Assembly: GCF_031457455.1 (NCBI RefSeq)
Contig: NZ_JAVDWU010000018.1
Coordinates: 1 to 64,000 of the forward strand
Source: Hydrogenophaga palleronii_A
Lineage (GTDB): Bacteria > Pseudomonadota > Gammaproteobacteria > Burkholderiales > Burkholderiaceae_C
Direction: 5' to 3'
DNA length: 64,000 bases
Shown here: one piece after another, positions 33,899 to 43,004 of the stretch
Numbering within the stretch: the first letter of the stretch is position 1
How the letters are laid out: each line of letters opens with the position of its first letter
Notes under the pieces: generated by a model
The model's input: only the letters and a program-made list of their open reading frames with translations
Databases searched by the model: none
What the model was told of the DNA's origin: nothing
Translations under genes and position numbers: made by a program

Positions 33899-35983
33899 TC
33901 AGCGGGCCAGCACGGCGCGCACCGTGTCCGCCACGTTTTCTGGTGTGAAGCCGAAGTGCTCGAACAGCACCGGTGCCGGGGCCGATTCGCCGTAGGTGTC
34001 AATGCCGACCACCGCCGACACGCCGTACTTCCACCAACCGTCGGTCGAGCCCATTTCAACCGCCACACGCGGCAGGCCCTTGGGCAGCACGCTGGCCTTG
34101 TAGGCGGCGTCCTGGCGGTCGAAGGTGGTGGTGCTGGGCATGGAGACCACGCGCACGGCTATTCTGTGTTGCTTGGCCAGCAGATCCTGTGCCTTGAGTG
34201 CCAGTTGCACTTCGGAGCCGGTGGCGATGATCACCGCCTGGGCCTTTTTCTTCAGACCCACTTCGGCCGGTTCGGCCAGCACGTAAGCGCCCTGGCTGAT
34301 GTGGCCCAGGTCGTTCTTGGGTGCGTAGGGCAGGTTCTGGCGGCTAAGCAGCAGCGCCGTGGGGCGGGTGGCATTCTGCAGCGCCACGGCCCAGGCCACG
34401 GCGGTCTCGGCGGTGTCGGCGGGACGCCACACGTCCAGATTCGGAATGAGGCGCAGGCTGGCGGCGTGCTCGATGGACTGGTGGGTGGGGCCGTCTTCGC
34501 CCAGACCAATCGAATCGTGGGTGAACACATGGATCACGCGCTGCTTCATCAGCGCGGCCATGCGAATGGCGTTGCGCGAGTAGTCGCTGAAAGTGAGGAA
34601 GGTGCCGCCATAGGGGATGAAGCCGCCGTGCAGCGCCACGCCGTTCATGATGGCGGCCATGCCGAATTCACGCACGCCGTAGTTGATGTGGCGACCGCCC
34701 TGGCCGGCCTCGTTCTTCACCACCTCGCCGGCCAGGTTGAAGCGCAGCGCGGGCGTGGCCTTGGTGTTGGTGAGGTTGGAGCCGGTGAGGTCGGCACTGC
34801 CGCCGAGCAGTTCGGGCAGCGCGGCGGTGAAGGTTTCCAGGGCGAGCTGGCTGGCCTTGCGGCTGGCCACGGTCAAGGCTTCGGTGTGCGCCGCCACAGC
34901 GGCATCCACCGCGGTCTGTGCGAAGTTCTTCGGCAACTCGCCCTTCATTCGGCGCACGAACTCTTTGGCCAGCTCGGGGAAGGCTGCCTTGTAAGCGGCA
35001 AAGCGCTCGTTCCATTCGGCTTCGGCCGCCTTGCCGGCATCCTTGGCGTCCCAGGCGGCATAGACCTCCTTGGGCACGGTGAAAGGCGTGTGCGGCCAGT
35101 CCATGGCCTCGCGCGTGAGCTTGACTTCTTCCAGGCCCAGTGGCTCGCCATGGGCCTTGGCGGTGTTGGCGCGGTTGGGGCTTCCCTTGCCGATGTGGGT
35201 CTTGCAGATGATGAGGGTGGGCGCATCCGCCTTGTTCTTCGCATCGGCGATCGCACGATCCACGGCATCGGTGTCGTGGCCGTCGATGGGGCCGATCACG
35301 TTCCAGCCGCAGGCGGTGAAGCGCAGGGCGGTGTTGTCGATGAACCAGGGCGTGACCTGGCCGTCGATGCTGATGCCGTTGTCGTCGTACAGGGCGATGA
35401 GCTTGTTGAGCTTCCAGGCGCCAGCCAGGGCCACGGCTTCGTGGCTGATGCCTTCCATCAGGCAGCCGTCGCCCAGGAACACGTAGGTGTGATGGTCGAC
35501 GACGGAATGGCCTTCGCGGTTGAACTCGGAAGCCAGCAGCTTCTCGGCCAGCGCCATGCCCACCGCGTTGGTGATGCCCTGGCCCAGCGGGCCGGTGGTG
35601 GTTTCCACGCCGGGCGTGTGGCCGACCTCAGGGTGGCCGGCGGTCTTGCTGCCGAGCTGACGGAAATTCTTCAGCTCGCCGATGGGCAACTTGTAACCGG
35701 TGAGATGCAGCAGCGAATAGATCAACATGGAGCCGTGTCCGTTGGACAGCACGAAGCGGTCACGGTTGGCCCAGGCGGGGTTGGTTGGGTTGTGGCGCAG
35801 GTGGCGGCCCCAGAGCGCCACGGCCATGTCGGCCATGCCCATGGGCGCGCCCGGGTGGCCGGAGTTGGCGGCCTGCACCGCGTCCATGGCCAGGGCGCGG
35901 ATGGCGTTGGCCTGGACCTGGGAGGACACGCCTGGCGTGGCGGCGGAAACAGGAGTGCTGGTGGTGCTGGAGGCGTCTGACAT
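33899..35983 (-). CDS. tkt: Transketolase
   Basis: 694 residues, normal length. Thiamine-diphosphate motifs: GHPGAPMGMA, GDGCLMEGISHEA with NNG-like DDNGISIDG, and the central pyrimidine-binding region GVREFGMAAIMNG; HDSIGLGEDGPTHQ is the substrate loop. It moves two-carbon units in the pentose phosphate pathway. The ATG at 35983 gives the expected N-terminus with a short Ser/Thr-rich lead. Upstream open frame runs through repeat DNA and is not coding. Likely an operon with gap. Confidence 0.96.
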   Translation of the reverse strand: MSDASSTTSTPVSAATPGVSSQVQANAIRALAMDAVQAANSGHPGAPMGMADMAVALWGRHLRHNPTNPAWANRDRFVLSNGHGSMLIYSLLHLTGYKLPIGELKNFRQLGSKTAGHPEVGHTPGVETTTGPLGQGITNAVGMALAEKLLASEFNREGHSVVDHHTYVFLGDGCLMEGISHEAVALAGAWKLNKLIALYDDNGISIDGQVTPWFIDNTALRFTACGWNVIGPIDGHDTDAVDRAIADAKNKADAPTLIICKTHIGKGSPNRANTAKAHGEPLGLEEVKLTREAMDWPHTPFTVPKEVYAAWDAKDAGKAAEAEWNERFAAYKAAFPELAKEFVRRMKGELPKNFAQTAVDAAVAAHTEALTVASRKASQLALETFTAALPELLGGSADLTGSNLTNTKATPALRFNLAGEVVKNEAGQGGRHINYGVREFGMAAIMNGVALHGGFIPYGGTFLTFSDYSRNAIRMAALMKQRVIHVFTHDSIGLGEDGPTHQSIEHAASLRLIPNLDVWRPADTAETAVAWAVALQNATRPTALLLSRQNLPYAPKNDLGHISQGAYVLAEPAEVGLKKKAQAVIIATGSEVQLALKAQDLLAKQHRIAVRVVSMPSTTTFDRQDAAYKASVLPKGLPRVAVEMGSTDGWWKYGVSAVVGIDTYGESAPAPVLFEHFGFTPENVADTVRAVLAR

Positions 35984-36153
35984 GAAGGGTGCTGCTGGGG
36001 GAAGCGGTGGGTAGGGTGAGGTGGGGCGTTCGCGCGAAACCCCTGATTTTATCGGTGCGCGCCCGCGCAACCCGCGAGCTGTGGACGCGGACCATAATTC
36101 AACCCAGTGGCTCCACCGCGCAGAGCGCGACCCACGACGCATGAAGCGGTCCC

Positions 36154-36247
36154 ATCCAGGGGCACCGCCGGGCCGCCCTTCGACAAGCTCAGGACGGACG
36201 GCCAGTGCCACCCCCTTGAGGGGTGACGCGAAGGAAGCGGCGTGGGG
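36154..36247 (-). repeat. Three-hairpin repeat, subtype B, copy 4, with a nested palindrome
   Basis: The minus-strand copy has its head at 36247, but no minus-strand gene ends there. The last stem is interrupted by about 26 bp containing TTCGACAAGCTCAGGACGG, the common proteobacterial palindrome whose translation reads PELVEG. It lies 15 bp before the nucleotidyltransferase start. Confidence 0.8.
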
Positions 36248-36261
36248 TGTTTTATTTCCAC

Positions 36262-37005
36262 ATGATGCGCATGAACCTGAAACCCTCCACACCCAGCAGC
36301 GTTCCCGCCATGATCCTGGCGGCAGGCCGGGGCATGCGCATGCGCCCCCTGACCGACGAAACGCCCAAGCCGCTGCTGACAGTGCGTGGCCAACCGCTGA
36401 TGCAATGGCCCATGGAAGCCTTGCTGGCAGGCGGCTTCCGGCGCTTTGTGGTCAACACGGCCTGGCTGGGCGAACAGATCGATGCTTTCTGTGCCGACTG
36501 GCAGGCTGCCCACCCCGGCACCGAAGTGGCCACCTCGGACGAAGGCCAGGACTTCGGCTACGCGCTGGAAACCGCCGGCGGCATCTCGCGCGCGGCTCCC
36601 TTGCTGGACGAGGTGTTCTGGGTGCTGGCCGGGGATGTCTACATGCCGGACTTTGTTTTCACCCAGGCCAGCGTGGACCGCTTTGTGGCCGGTGGCATGC
36701 TGGCCCATCTCTGGCTCGTGCCCAACCCGACCCACAACCCGCACGGTGACTTCGGCCTGACCGCACAGGGCCTGGCCCTGGACCAGGCGCCCGTTCGGTA
36801 CACCTACAGCACGGTGGGCCTGTACCGGCGAACCTTGTTTGAGGCACCCTGGTGCAGCATCGTGCCCGGCAACCCGCAGGGCACGGCAGAGCCTCTGGCG
36901 CCCTTGCTGCGTCAGGCGATGGCCGCCGGGCTGGTGAGTGCCGAGCTGTATACCGGCGCCTGGACCGATGTGGGCACGCCCGAGCGGCTAAGGGAATTGG
37001 GGTGA
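36262..37005 (+). CDS. Sugar-phosphate nucleotidyltransferase, MurU-like
   Basis: About 247 residues. The signature MILAAGRGMRMRPLTDETPKPLL is split here as AAGRGMRMRPLT and PKPLL (nucleotide loop and Lys); VLAGDVYMPDF holds the metal Asp and GAWTDVGTPERL the second. It resembles MurU, which makes UDP-MurNAc from MurNAc-1-phosphate in cell-wall recycling. Its usual partner, the AmgK kinase gene, is not next to it. The start is uncertain: ATGs at 36262, 36265, 36271 and 36310 are in frame and no ribosome site is seen, because the repeat lies just upstream. Another sugar nucleotide is possible. Confidence 0.75.
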   Translation: MMRMNLKPSTPSSVPAMILAAGRGMRMRPLTDETPKPLLTVRGQPLMQWPMEALLAGGFRRFVVNTAWLGEQIDAFCADWQAAHPGTEVATSDEGQDFGYALETAGGISRAAPLLDEVFWVLAGDVYMPDFVFTQASVDRFVAGGMLAHLWLVPNPTHNPHGDFGLTAQGLALDQAPVRYTYSTVGLYRRTLFEAPWCSIVPGNPQGTAEPLAPLLRQAMAAGLVSAELYTGAWTDVGTPERLRELG

Positions 37006-37013
37006 ATCTCATC

Positions 37014-37094
37014 TCCCCCCGCGCCGCCTACGGCGTCACCCCCAAGGGGCGCACCTGGCGGACCGGCAGAGCCGGCTCCGCGGGTGCTCTGGAC
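37014..37094 (+). repeat. Three-hairpin repeat, subtype B, copy 5
   Basis: Starts 8 bp after the nucleotidyltransferase stop. First stem CGCC-TAC-GGCG; last stem GCACC/GGTGC, GCGGA/TCCGC, CCGGC-AGA-GCCGG. Confidence 0.87.
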
Positions 37095-37152
37095 ATATTC
37101 GCGCCGTCGCGGTGACATGCGGGGTTGCATCAAAAAGCCGACAATGTTGTCC

Positions 37153-38550
37153 ATGGACACCACCCCCCACACCTCCCTGTACGCCGGGCGCCGTGCCCGG
37201 CTGGCCGCCCAACTGGGCTCAGGCGGCATCGCCATCGTGCCGACCGCGCCAGAGCACCTGCGCAACCGCGACACCGGCTACCTCTACCGTTTTGACAGCT
37301 ACTTCTACTACCTGACCGGCTTCACCGAGCCGAATGCGTGGCTGATCGTCACGGCAGAGGGCACGAGCACGCTGTTCTGCCAGCCCAAGGACGCCGAGCG
37401 CGAGATCTGGGATGGTTATCGACTGGGGCCAGACGCAGCACCGGAGGTGCTGGGCGTAAACGAAGCGTTTTCGGTGCAGGTACTGGGAGAAAAGCTGCCC
37501 AAGCTGCTGGAGAACCGCGCCACGGTGTGGTACCCCTTTGCCACCCACAGCGGACTTGAAGCCCAGGTCGACGGCTGGCTGCGCAAGGTGCGTGCGCGGG
37601 TGCGCTATGGTGCCCTGTGCCCTGACACCCAGCGCGACCTGTGCAGCCTGCTGGACGAGATGCGGCTGCTCAAGGACGCGCATGAGATCGCGACCATGCG
37701 GCGCGCAGGCGAAATCAGCGCGCGCGCCCACATCCGCGCCATGCAGCGCAGCGCGGCCATGCTGCGCGCCGGGCAGGATGTGCGCGAGCACCACCTGGAC
37801 GCCGAGCTGCTGCACGAATTCCGCCAGCACGGCTCGCAGTACCCGGCCTACGGCAGCATCGTGGCCGCCGGGGCGAATGCCTGTGTGCTGCATTACAGCG
37901 CGGGCAGCGCACCGGTGCGCGACGGCGAGCTGGTGTTGATTGACGCGGGCTGCGAGCTCGACGGTTATGCCAGCGACATCACTCGCACTTTTCCTGCCAA
38001 CGGCAGGTTCACCGGCCCGCAGCGCACGCTGTACGAGCTGGTACTGGCCAGCCAGGATGCCGCCGTGGCAGCCACCAAAGCCGGCGCACGCTTCAACGAT
38101 CCCCATGAGGCCACCGTGGCCGTGCTGGCGCAGGGCTTGCTGGATGTGGGTCTGCTGGATGCGAACAAGGTGGGCAGCGCGCAGGACGTGATCGCCAACC
38201 GCGCGTACTTTCCGTTCTACATGCACCGCACCGGCCACTGGCTGGGGCTGGATGTGCACGACTGCGGCAGCTACGTGGAGCCTGGCGAGGTGGGCACCGT
38301 GAACGAGCGCAAGGACCCGCTCAGCGGTGAAACCATCAAAGACCGCCCCAGCCGCGTGCTGCGGCCCGGCATGGTGCTCACCATCGAGCCCGGCCTGTAT
38401 GTGCGCCCGGGCGAAGGCGTGCCCGAGGCGTTCTGGAACATCGGCATCCGCATCGAAGACGACGCATTGGTTACCGAGCAGGGTTGCGAGCTGATGTCGC
38501 GCGGTGTGCCGGTGAAGGTTGATGACATCGAAGCGCTGATGCGCGGCTGA
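37153..38550 (+). CDS. pepP: Xaa-Pro aminopeptidase (aminopeptidase P)
   Basis: 465 residues. An N-terminal AMP-N domain (YLYRFDSYFYYLTGFTEPNAW) is followed by a pita-bread metallopeptidase fold. The five metal ligands are visible: DAGCELDGYASDITR (two Asp), HRTGHWLGLDVHD (His), TIEPGLYV (Glu) and RIEDDALV (Glu). It removes N-terminal residues preceding proline and uses Mn. The ATG at 37153 or 37144 is the likely start. The MOSC gene begins 4 bp after it. Confidence 0.93.
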   Translation: MDTTPHTSLYAGRRARLAAQLGSGGIAIVPTAPEHLRNRDTGYLYRFDSYFYYLTGFTEPNAWLIVTAEGTSTLFCQPKDAEREIWDGYRLGPDAAPEVLGVNEAFSVQVLGEKLPKLLENRATVWYPFATHSGLEAQVDGWLRKVRARVRYGALCPDTQRDLCSLLDEMRLLKDAHEIATMRRAGEISARAHIRAMQRSAAMLRAGQDVREHHLDAELLHEFRQHGSQYPAYGSIVAAGANACVLHYSAGSAPVRDGELVLIDAGCELDGYASDITRTFPANGRFTGPQRTLYELVLASQDAAVAATKAGARFNDPHEATVAVLAQGLLDVGLLDANKVGSAQDVIANRAYFPFYMHRTGHWLGLDVHDCGSYVEPGEVGTVNERKDPLSGETIKDRPSRVLRPGMVLTIEPGLYVRPGEGVPEAFWNIGIRIEDDALVTEQGCELMSRGVPVKVDDIEALMRG

Positions 38551-38554
38551 GCCG

Positions 38555-39130
38555 GTGCGGGTTCTCAGCGTCAATTGCGGCGCGGTGCGGCCCCTGCAGG
38601 CCGCCGGGCGCGTGGTGCTCTCCGGCATCGGCAAGCAGCCGGTGGCTGGCCCGGTGGTGGTACAGAAGCTGGGCCTGGCAGGCGACGAGCAGGCCGACCT
38701 GAGCGTGCACGGCGGGTTGGACAAGGCGGTCTACGCCTACCCCGCCGAACACCTGCCGCTGTGGCAGCGCCTGCGCCGCGAGCGCGGCGTGGACCTGTTC
38801 GACGACCCCTTGCCTCCCGGCTTCCTGGGCGAAAACCTGACGATCGAAGGTCTGCTGGAAACCAGGATCTGGATCGGTGATGAACTGCACTTCCCGGGCT
38901 GCGTTTTGCGCGTGACCGCGCCGCGCGAGCCCTGCTTCAAGTTCAACGCGGTGATGGGCTTGCGCGACGCAGGCAGGCTGATGATGGACCACGGCTGCAG
39001 CGGCTTCTACATGGCCGTGGTGCAAAGCGGCCAGATCGAGGCCGGACAGCCGTTCAGCGTGCAGCGCGGCACCCAGGGCCTGCGCGTGAGCGAGGCCTTC
39101 GCCGCCAAACGCATCAAGCACCTGCGCTGA
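38555..39130 (+). CDS. MOSC-domain protein (YiiM-like)
   Basis: 191 residues, a single MOSC domain. Conserved points are the HGGLDKAVYAYP segment, GENLTIEG and the reactive Cys in APREPCFKF. Members such as YiiM reduce N-hydroxylated bases using molybdenum cofactor. The start is GTG at 38555, four bases after pepP, suggesting coupled expression. Confidence 0.85.
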   Translation: MRVLSVNCGAVRPLQAAGRVVLSGIGKQPVAGPVVVQKLGLAGDEQADLSVHGGLDKAVYAYPAEHLPLWQRLRRERGVDLFDDPLPPGFLGENLTIEGLLETRIWIGDELHFPGCVLRVTAPREPCFKFNAVMGLRDAGRLMMDHGCSGFYMAVVQSGQIEAGQPFSVQRGTQGLRVSEAFAAKRIKHLR

Positions 39131-39185
39131 CGCGCCGGTCGCCGCCCATCTGGGTATTGCGCGGGGTTTGCGGTAGAACACAGGG

Positions 39186-40154
39186 ATGAACCCAGCCGCC
39201 ACCCCTGCCGATCTTTCCGTGTTGTGCCTGACGATGAACCCCGCGGTCGATCTCGCCACGGAAACCGAACGCGTGGTGCCCACGCACAAGCTGCGCTGCA
39301 GCGACACCTTGCACGACGCGGGCGGTGGTGGCATCAACGTGGCGCGGGTGCTGGCCCGCCTGGGCGGCGCGCCCGCGCTACTCAGCCTGGCGGGTGGCCC
39401 CACCGGCGACTGGCTGCGCACCCGGCTGACGCAGGAAGGCCTCGCGGCCACCCTGCTGCCCATAGTGAACGACACGCGCATCAGCTTCACCGTGCACGAA
39501 AGCAGCTCCGGCGCGGAGTTCCGGTTCGTGATGCCAGGCCCCACACTGAGCGCCGAGGAATGGCAGGCCACGCTGGACCACCTGCAGGCGCTGGATCCTT
39601 TCCCCGATGTGCTGGTGGCCAGCGGCAGTCTGCCGCCCGGGGTGCCCATGCACTTTTACGCGCGGCTCGCCCGCCTGTGCCGCGCGCGCGGCGCGCGTCT
39701 GGTGCTGGACACGGCAGGTGCACCACTGGCCGCCGCGCTCGACGACGGCGTGTACCTGATCAAGCCCAACCTGCGCGAGCTGCGCGAACTCACCGGCCAA
39801 CCCCTGGAAGAGCCCGCCGCCTGGCAGGCTGCGGCGGCAGCGCTGGTGAACGACGGCAGGGCCCAGGTCGTGGCGCTCACGCTGGGCCACCTGGGCGCGG
39901 TGCTGGCCACAACCGAGGGCACGTGGGTCGCCGAACCCCTGCCCATTGAAGTGGCCAGCGCGGTGGGCGCGGGCGACAGCTTCGTGGGTGGCCTGGTCTG
40001 GGCCTTGCAGCAGCACCGGCCCCTCACCGAGGCCTTCACCTGGGGCGTGGCAGCCGGCTCGGCGGCCCTGCTGTCGGCAGGCACCGGCCTGTGCGACCCC
40101 GCAGACGTGCGGCGCCTGCAACCCACCGTGGCACTGACGCGCACGCCCGGCTGA
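39186..40154 (+). CDS. PfkB-family hexose-phosphate kinase
   Basis: 322 residues of the ribokinase/PfkB fold. The N-terminal substrate region is TMNPAVDL and GGGGINVARVLARLG; the C-terminal motif SAVGAGDSFVGGLVW holds the catalytic Asp. The pattern fits the 1-phosphofructokinase / 6-phosphofructokinase II branch, so it probably phosphorylates fructose-6-phosphate or fructose-1-phosphate. No PTS genes are nearby. A TTGCGC...TAGAAC promoter may precede it. Confidence 0.83.
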   Translation: MNPAATPADLSVLCLTMNPAVDLATETERVVPTHKLRCSDTLHDAGGGGINVARVLARLGGAPALLSLAGGPTGDWLRTRLTQEGLAATLLPIVNDTRISFTVHESSSGAEFRFVMPGPTLSAEEWQATLDHLQALDPFPDVLVASGSLPPGVPMHFYARLARLCRARGARLVLDTAGAPLAAALDDGVYLIKPNLRELRELTGQPLEEPAAWQAAAAALVNDGRAQVVALTLGHLGAVLATTEGTWVAEPLPIEVASAVGAGDSFVGGLVWALQQHRPLTEAFTWGVAAGSAALLSAGTGLCDPADVRRLQPTVALTRTPG

Positions 40155-40670
40155 GCCTAGCCACCCAGGTCTCGGAGCGACTTGGTTTACACAAAAACAG
40201 CAAGAAGTTGTTGCCAATGATCAGCACTAGCAAACAACCAGCCCATCTTTGCGCGTTTCGAGGCATGCCAACAACCCGCTGGGCGTGCGTGAGCGGCTCG
40301 AACAAAGAATAGGCAAGTATCTGACGCCGTTGCTTCACCGACACCCAGTCCATCGCGCTTTTTAGGGGGATGGATGGCCCGGCTTTCGACACGGAACGGG
40401 CCACATCTCGTCGCGTGTTCCGTCGTCGCGTGTTCCCGGGTCTTGGCCGGTTCCGGCAGATCAGATGGCGACAAAAAAGTTCACAAAATACGACTGATAA
40501 TCGTTATCATTCGAAACAGCCAAACGGGCGAGCAACCGGCTTTTCGAGCCAATCGTCCGCCAGCCAACGACCCACCGACAGGGCGCCATCGTGCCTGTCC
40601 TCCCCCTGTCCTTACCCACTCCCCAAGCGTTGCGGCACGGACCCGCGCGCCCGACATTGCCCCATACCCC
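40155..40670 (+). promoter_or_regulatory. 516-bp non-coding leader before the TonB receptor
   Basis: I find no gene here. It holds an imperfect tandem 15-bp repeat (TCGTCGCGTGTTCC) at 40408-40437 and a Fur-like box about 175 bp before the receptor ATG. That leaves a long 5' leader whose function is not evident. Confidence 0.5.
40496..40514. promoter_or_regulatory. Fur box upstream of siderophore receptor
   Basis: GATAATCGTTATCATTCGA agrees with the 19-bp Fur consensus at 13 positions and contains the core GATAA-TCG-TTATC. Confidence 0.7.
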
Positions 40671-42818
40671 ATGAAAAAACCCCAACACTCCATCGCCCGG
40701 CAACGCCCGGTGGCCATCGCTTCTGCTCTTTTGATGGCCAGCCTCTGGGCGCATTCGTCCGCCCTGGCGCAAGCGCCGGCGACAGAGGCCGCCACGCCGC
40801 CTGCCACCAACTCGAGCGAGCCGGAACTGTCCCCCGTCGTGATCACCACCCGACGCGAGAACCGCGTTTCCAAGGGTGCCACCAACCTGCCCATGGAAGT
40901 CAAGGACACGCCCCAGTCCATCAGCACGATCGACAGAGAAACCCTGCGCGACTTCGGCGCGACCGACAGCAACGACGCGCTGCGCTTCGGCACCGGCCTC
41001 ACCGTTGACGAATGGGAGACCAACCGCACTTCCTACAGTTCGCGCGGCTTCGAGGTCATGCTGACGCAGATCGACGGCCTGGGCATGACCAACGACTGGG
41101 GTCTCGTCGTCGGCCAGCAAGACACCTACCTGTTCGACAAGATCGAACTGGTCCGCGGCGCCAACGGCCTGCTCACCGGCGTGGGCAACGCGTCCGGCAC
41201 CATCAACTACGTTCGCAAACGGCCCACCAACAAGGACGGTGGCGAGGCGCTCGTCACCGTTGGCTCCTTCGGCCTCAAGCGCGCGGCCCTGGACTACAAC
41301 AAGGTGTTGACGCAAGACGGCAAATGGGCCGGTCGCCTGGTCCTGGTCGAGGAGGACAAGGATTCGCATCTGCGCGCCCTGAACAACAAGCGCACCGCCT
41401 TCTCCGGCATCGTCGAAGGCCAGATCGGTCAAGACGGCGTGCTGACCCTGGGCCTGACCTACCAGGACAACAAACAGCGCTCGCCGATGTGGGGCTCGCT
41501 GACGCTGCCGTATGCCGACGGCAGGCTGGCCGAATTCGATGTGTCCGCGTCCACCGCACAGGACTGGACGCTCTGGAACACCCGCACGCAGAGCGCCTTC
41601 GTGGAGTACACCCACTATCTCTCGCCCGACTGGGAAGCCAAGTTCACCTACAACCGCACCGAAGGCAAAGGCGCCACCAAGCTGTTCTATGCCTACACCG
41701 CGACCGGCTACCTCAACGATGACAATACCGGGCTGCTCGGTTGGCCCTATCGCAGCGACAGCCGGTCCAGCAGCGACGTGGTCGACGCCAACCTGACCGG
41801 CCGCTTTGGCGCCTTCGGCCGCCAGCACGAGACCGTGGTCGGACTCAGCCACTCCAAGCAGAAGAGCCTGACCGAGTCGTACGCGGGTGCCACCTTCCCG
41901 GTAATGCCAGCATTCCCCTACCGCGGTGACGTCTATCCCGAGCCGGTCTGGGGTGCCAAGTCGGTGGCGGCCGATGGCGACCAGACCATCACCCGCCTGT
42001 ACGCCGCCGGCCGCCTGTCTCTGACCGACAAGCTCAAGGGCATCGTCGGCGTCAACGCCATCAACCTCAAGCGTGACGGCACCCCCATCTACGGCGGTGG
42101 CACCAACCTCGACAACGAAACCACCAAGAAGACCAGCCCCTACATCGGCGCCACTTACGACCTGACGCCCGAGGCGCTGGCCTATGCCTCGTACTCCGAC
42201 ATCTTCCAGGCGCAGGACCAGCGCGACGTCAACGGCGCCTTCCTGAAGCCTATGAAAGGCGTCAACGCCGAAGTCGGCGTCAAGGCCGAATGGCTCGACC
42301 GCAACCTGCTGACCACCTTCGCCGTCTTCAGCGCCGAGCAGAAGGGCATGGCCACCATCGCGGGCTTCGACCCCGTTGCCCAGCAGAACTGGTACGAACC
42401 CAAGGACGTGAAAGCGCGCGGCTTCGAGATCGAGGCCACCGGCCGTGTCGGCAAGGACACCCGGGTCACCGCCGGCTTCACCTCGCTCAAGCTGACCGGA
42501 GCCGATGGCAATGACATCTACGAATGGGTGCCCCGGCGCACGCTGAAGCTGCGCGCCGACACACGCGTTGCCGCACTGCCCAAGCTGCGTGTGGGCTCGG
42601 GCGTTCGCTGGCAGTCCGATGTGGAAAAGATGGCTGGGGCCAATCAGGGCGCCTACGCACTGGTCGACGCCTTTGCGGCCTACGAGCTCAACGACAAGGC
42701 CACCGTGCGCCTGAACGTCAACAACGTGTTTGACAAGAAGTACCTGCGCACGGTGCAGTTCGGCGCCATCTACGGCACACCCCGCACTGCGTCGCTCACG
42801 CTGGAATACAAGCTCTGA
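40671..42818 (+). CDS. TonB-dependent siderophore receptor
   Basis: 715-residue outer-membrane protein with a signal peptide (about 1-34, ending ALAQA). A TonB box-like ELSPVVITT follows, then the plug (about 65-175, VKDTPQSISTIDRETL, VRGANGLLTGVGNASGTINYVRKRP) and a 22-strand barrel ending in LEYKL with hydrophobic/aromatic alternation. The plug wording is typical of FhuE/FpvA-like ferri-siderophore receptors. It should take up a ferric siderophore made by others, since no synthesis genes are near. It lies under a Fur box and next to the imelysin set. Confidence 0.9.
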   Translation: MKKPQHSIARQRPVAIASALLMASLWAHSSALAQAPATEAATPPATNSSEPELSPVVITTRRENRVSKGATNLPMEVKDTPQSISTIDRETLRDFGATDSNDALRFGTGLTVDEWETNRTSYSSRGFEVMLTQIDGLGMTNDWGLVVGQQDTYLFDKIELVRGANGLLTGVGNASGTINYVRKRPTNKDGGEALVTVGSFGLKRAALDYNKVLTQDGKWAGRLVLVEEDKDSHLRALNNKRTAFSGIVEGQIGQDGVLTLGLTYQDNKQRSPMWGSLTLPYADGRLAEFDVSASTAQDWTLWNTRTQSAFVEYTHYLSPDWEAKFTYNRTEGKGATKLFYAYTATGYLNDDNTGLLGWPYRSDSRSSSDVVDANLTGRFGAFGRQHETVVGLSHSKQKSLTESYAGATFPVMPAFPYRGDVYPEPVWGAKSVAADGDQTITRLYAAGRLSLTDKLKGIVGVNAINLKRDGTPIYGGGTNLDNETTKKTSPYIGATYDLTPEALAYASYSDIFQAQDQRDVNGAFLKPMKGVNAEVGVKAEWLDRNLLTTFAVFSAEQKGMATIAGFDPVAQQNWYEPKDVKARGFEIEATGRVGKDTRVTAGFTSLKLTGADGNDIYEWVPRRTLKLRADTRVAALPKLRVGSGVRWQSDVEKMAGANQGAYALVDAFAAYELNDKATVRLNVNNVFDKKYLRTVQFGAIYGTPRTASLTLEYKL

Positions 42819-42964
42819 TCACTGGGCCTGCCCAATGCCCGGAACGCCTGGCTGGCGTTGCCGGGCATTGCTGTTTCTGCGCCTCAAGACACTTGACCCA
42901 GATCAAGGCACGGTCAGCCAGCCCATCACGCCACCCGGCATGGCGTGCATCTGCATTGATACTG

Positions 42965-42983
42965 AAATAGAATCGTTCTCATT
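42965..42983. promoter_or_regulatory. Fur box of the imelysin operon
   Basis: AAATAGAATCGTTCTCATT matches AATGAGAATCATTCTCATT at 16 of 19 positions. It ends 21 bp before the imelysin ATG and probably overlaps its promoter. Confidence 0.8.
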
Positions 42984-43004
42984 TACTTTCAGGAGTCCAT
43001 CCAG

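Noticed and set aside
33956..35980. 674-codon plus-strand frame opposite transketolase
   Set aside because: Shadow of tkt; no recognisable domain.
35984..36292. N-terminal extension of transketolase
   Set aside because: The extra 103 codons run through the repeat and the PELVEG-type palindrome. ATG 35983 gives the normal family start.
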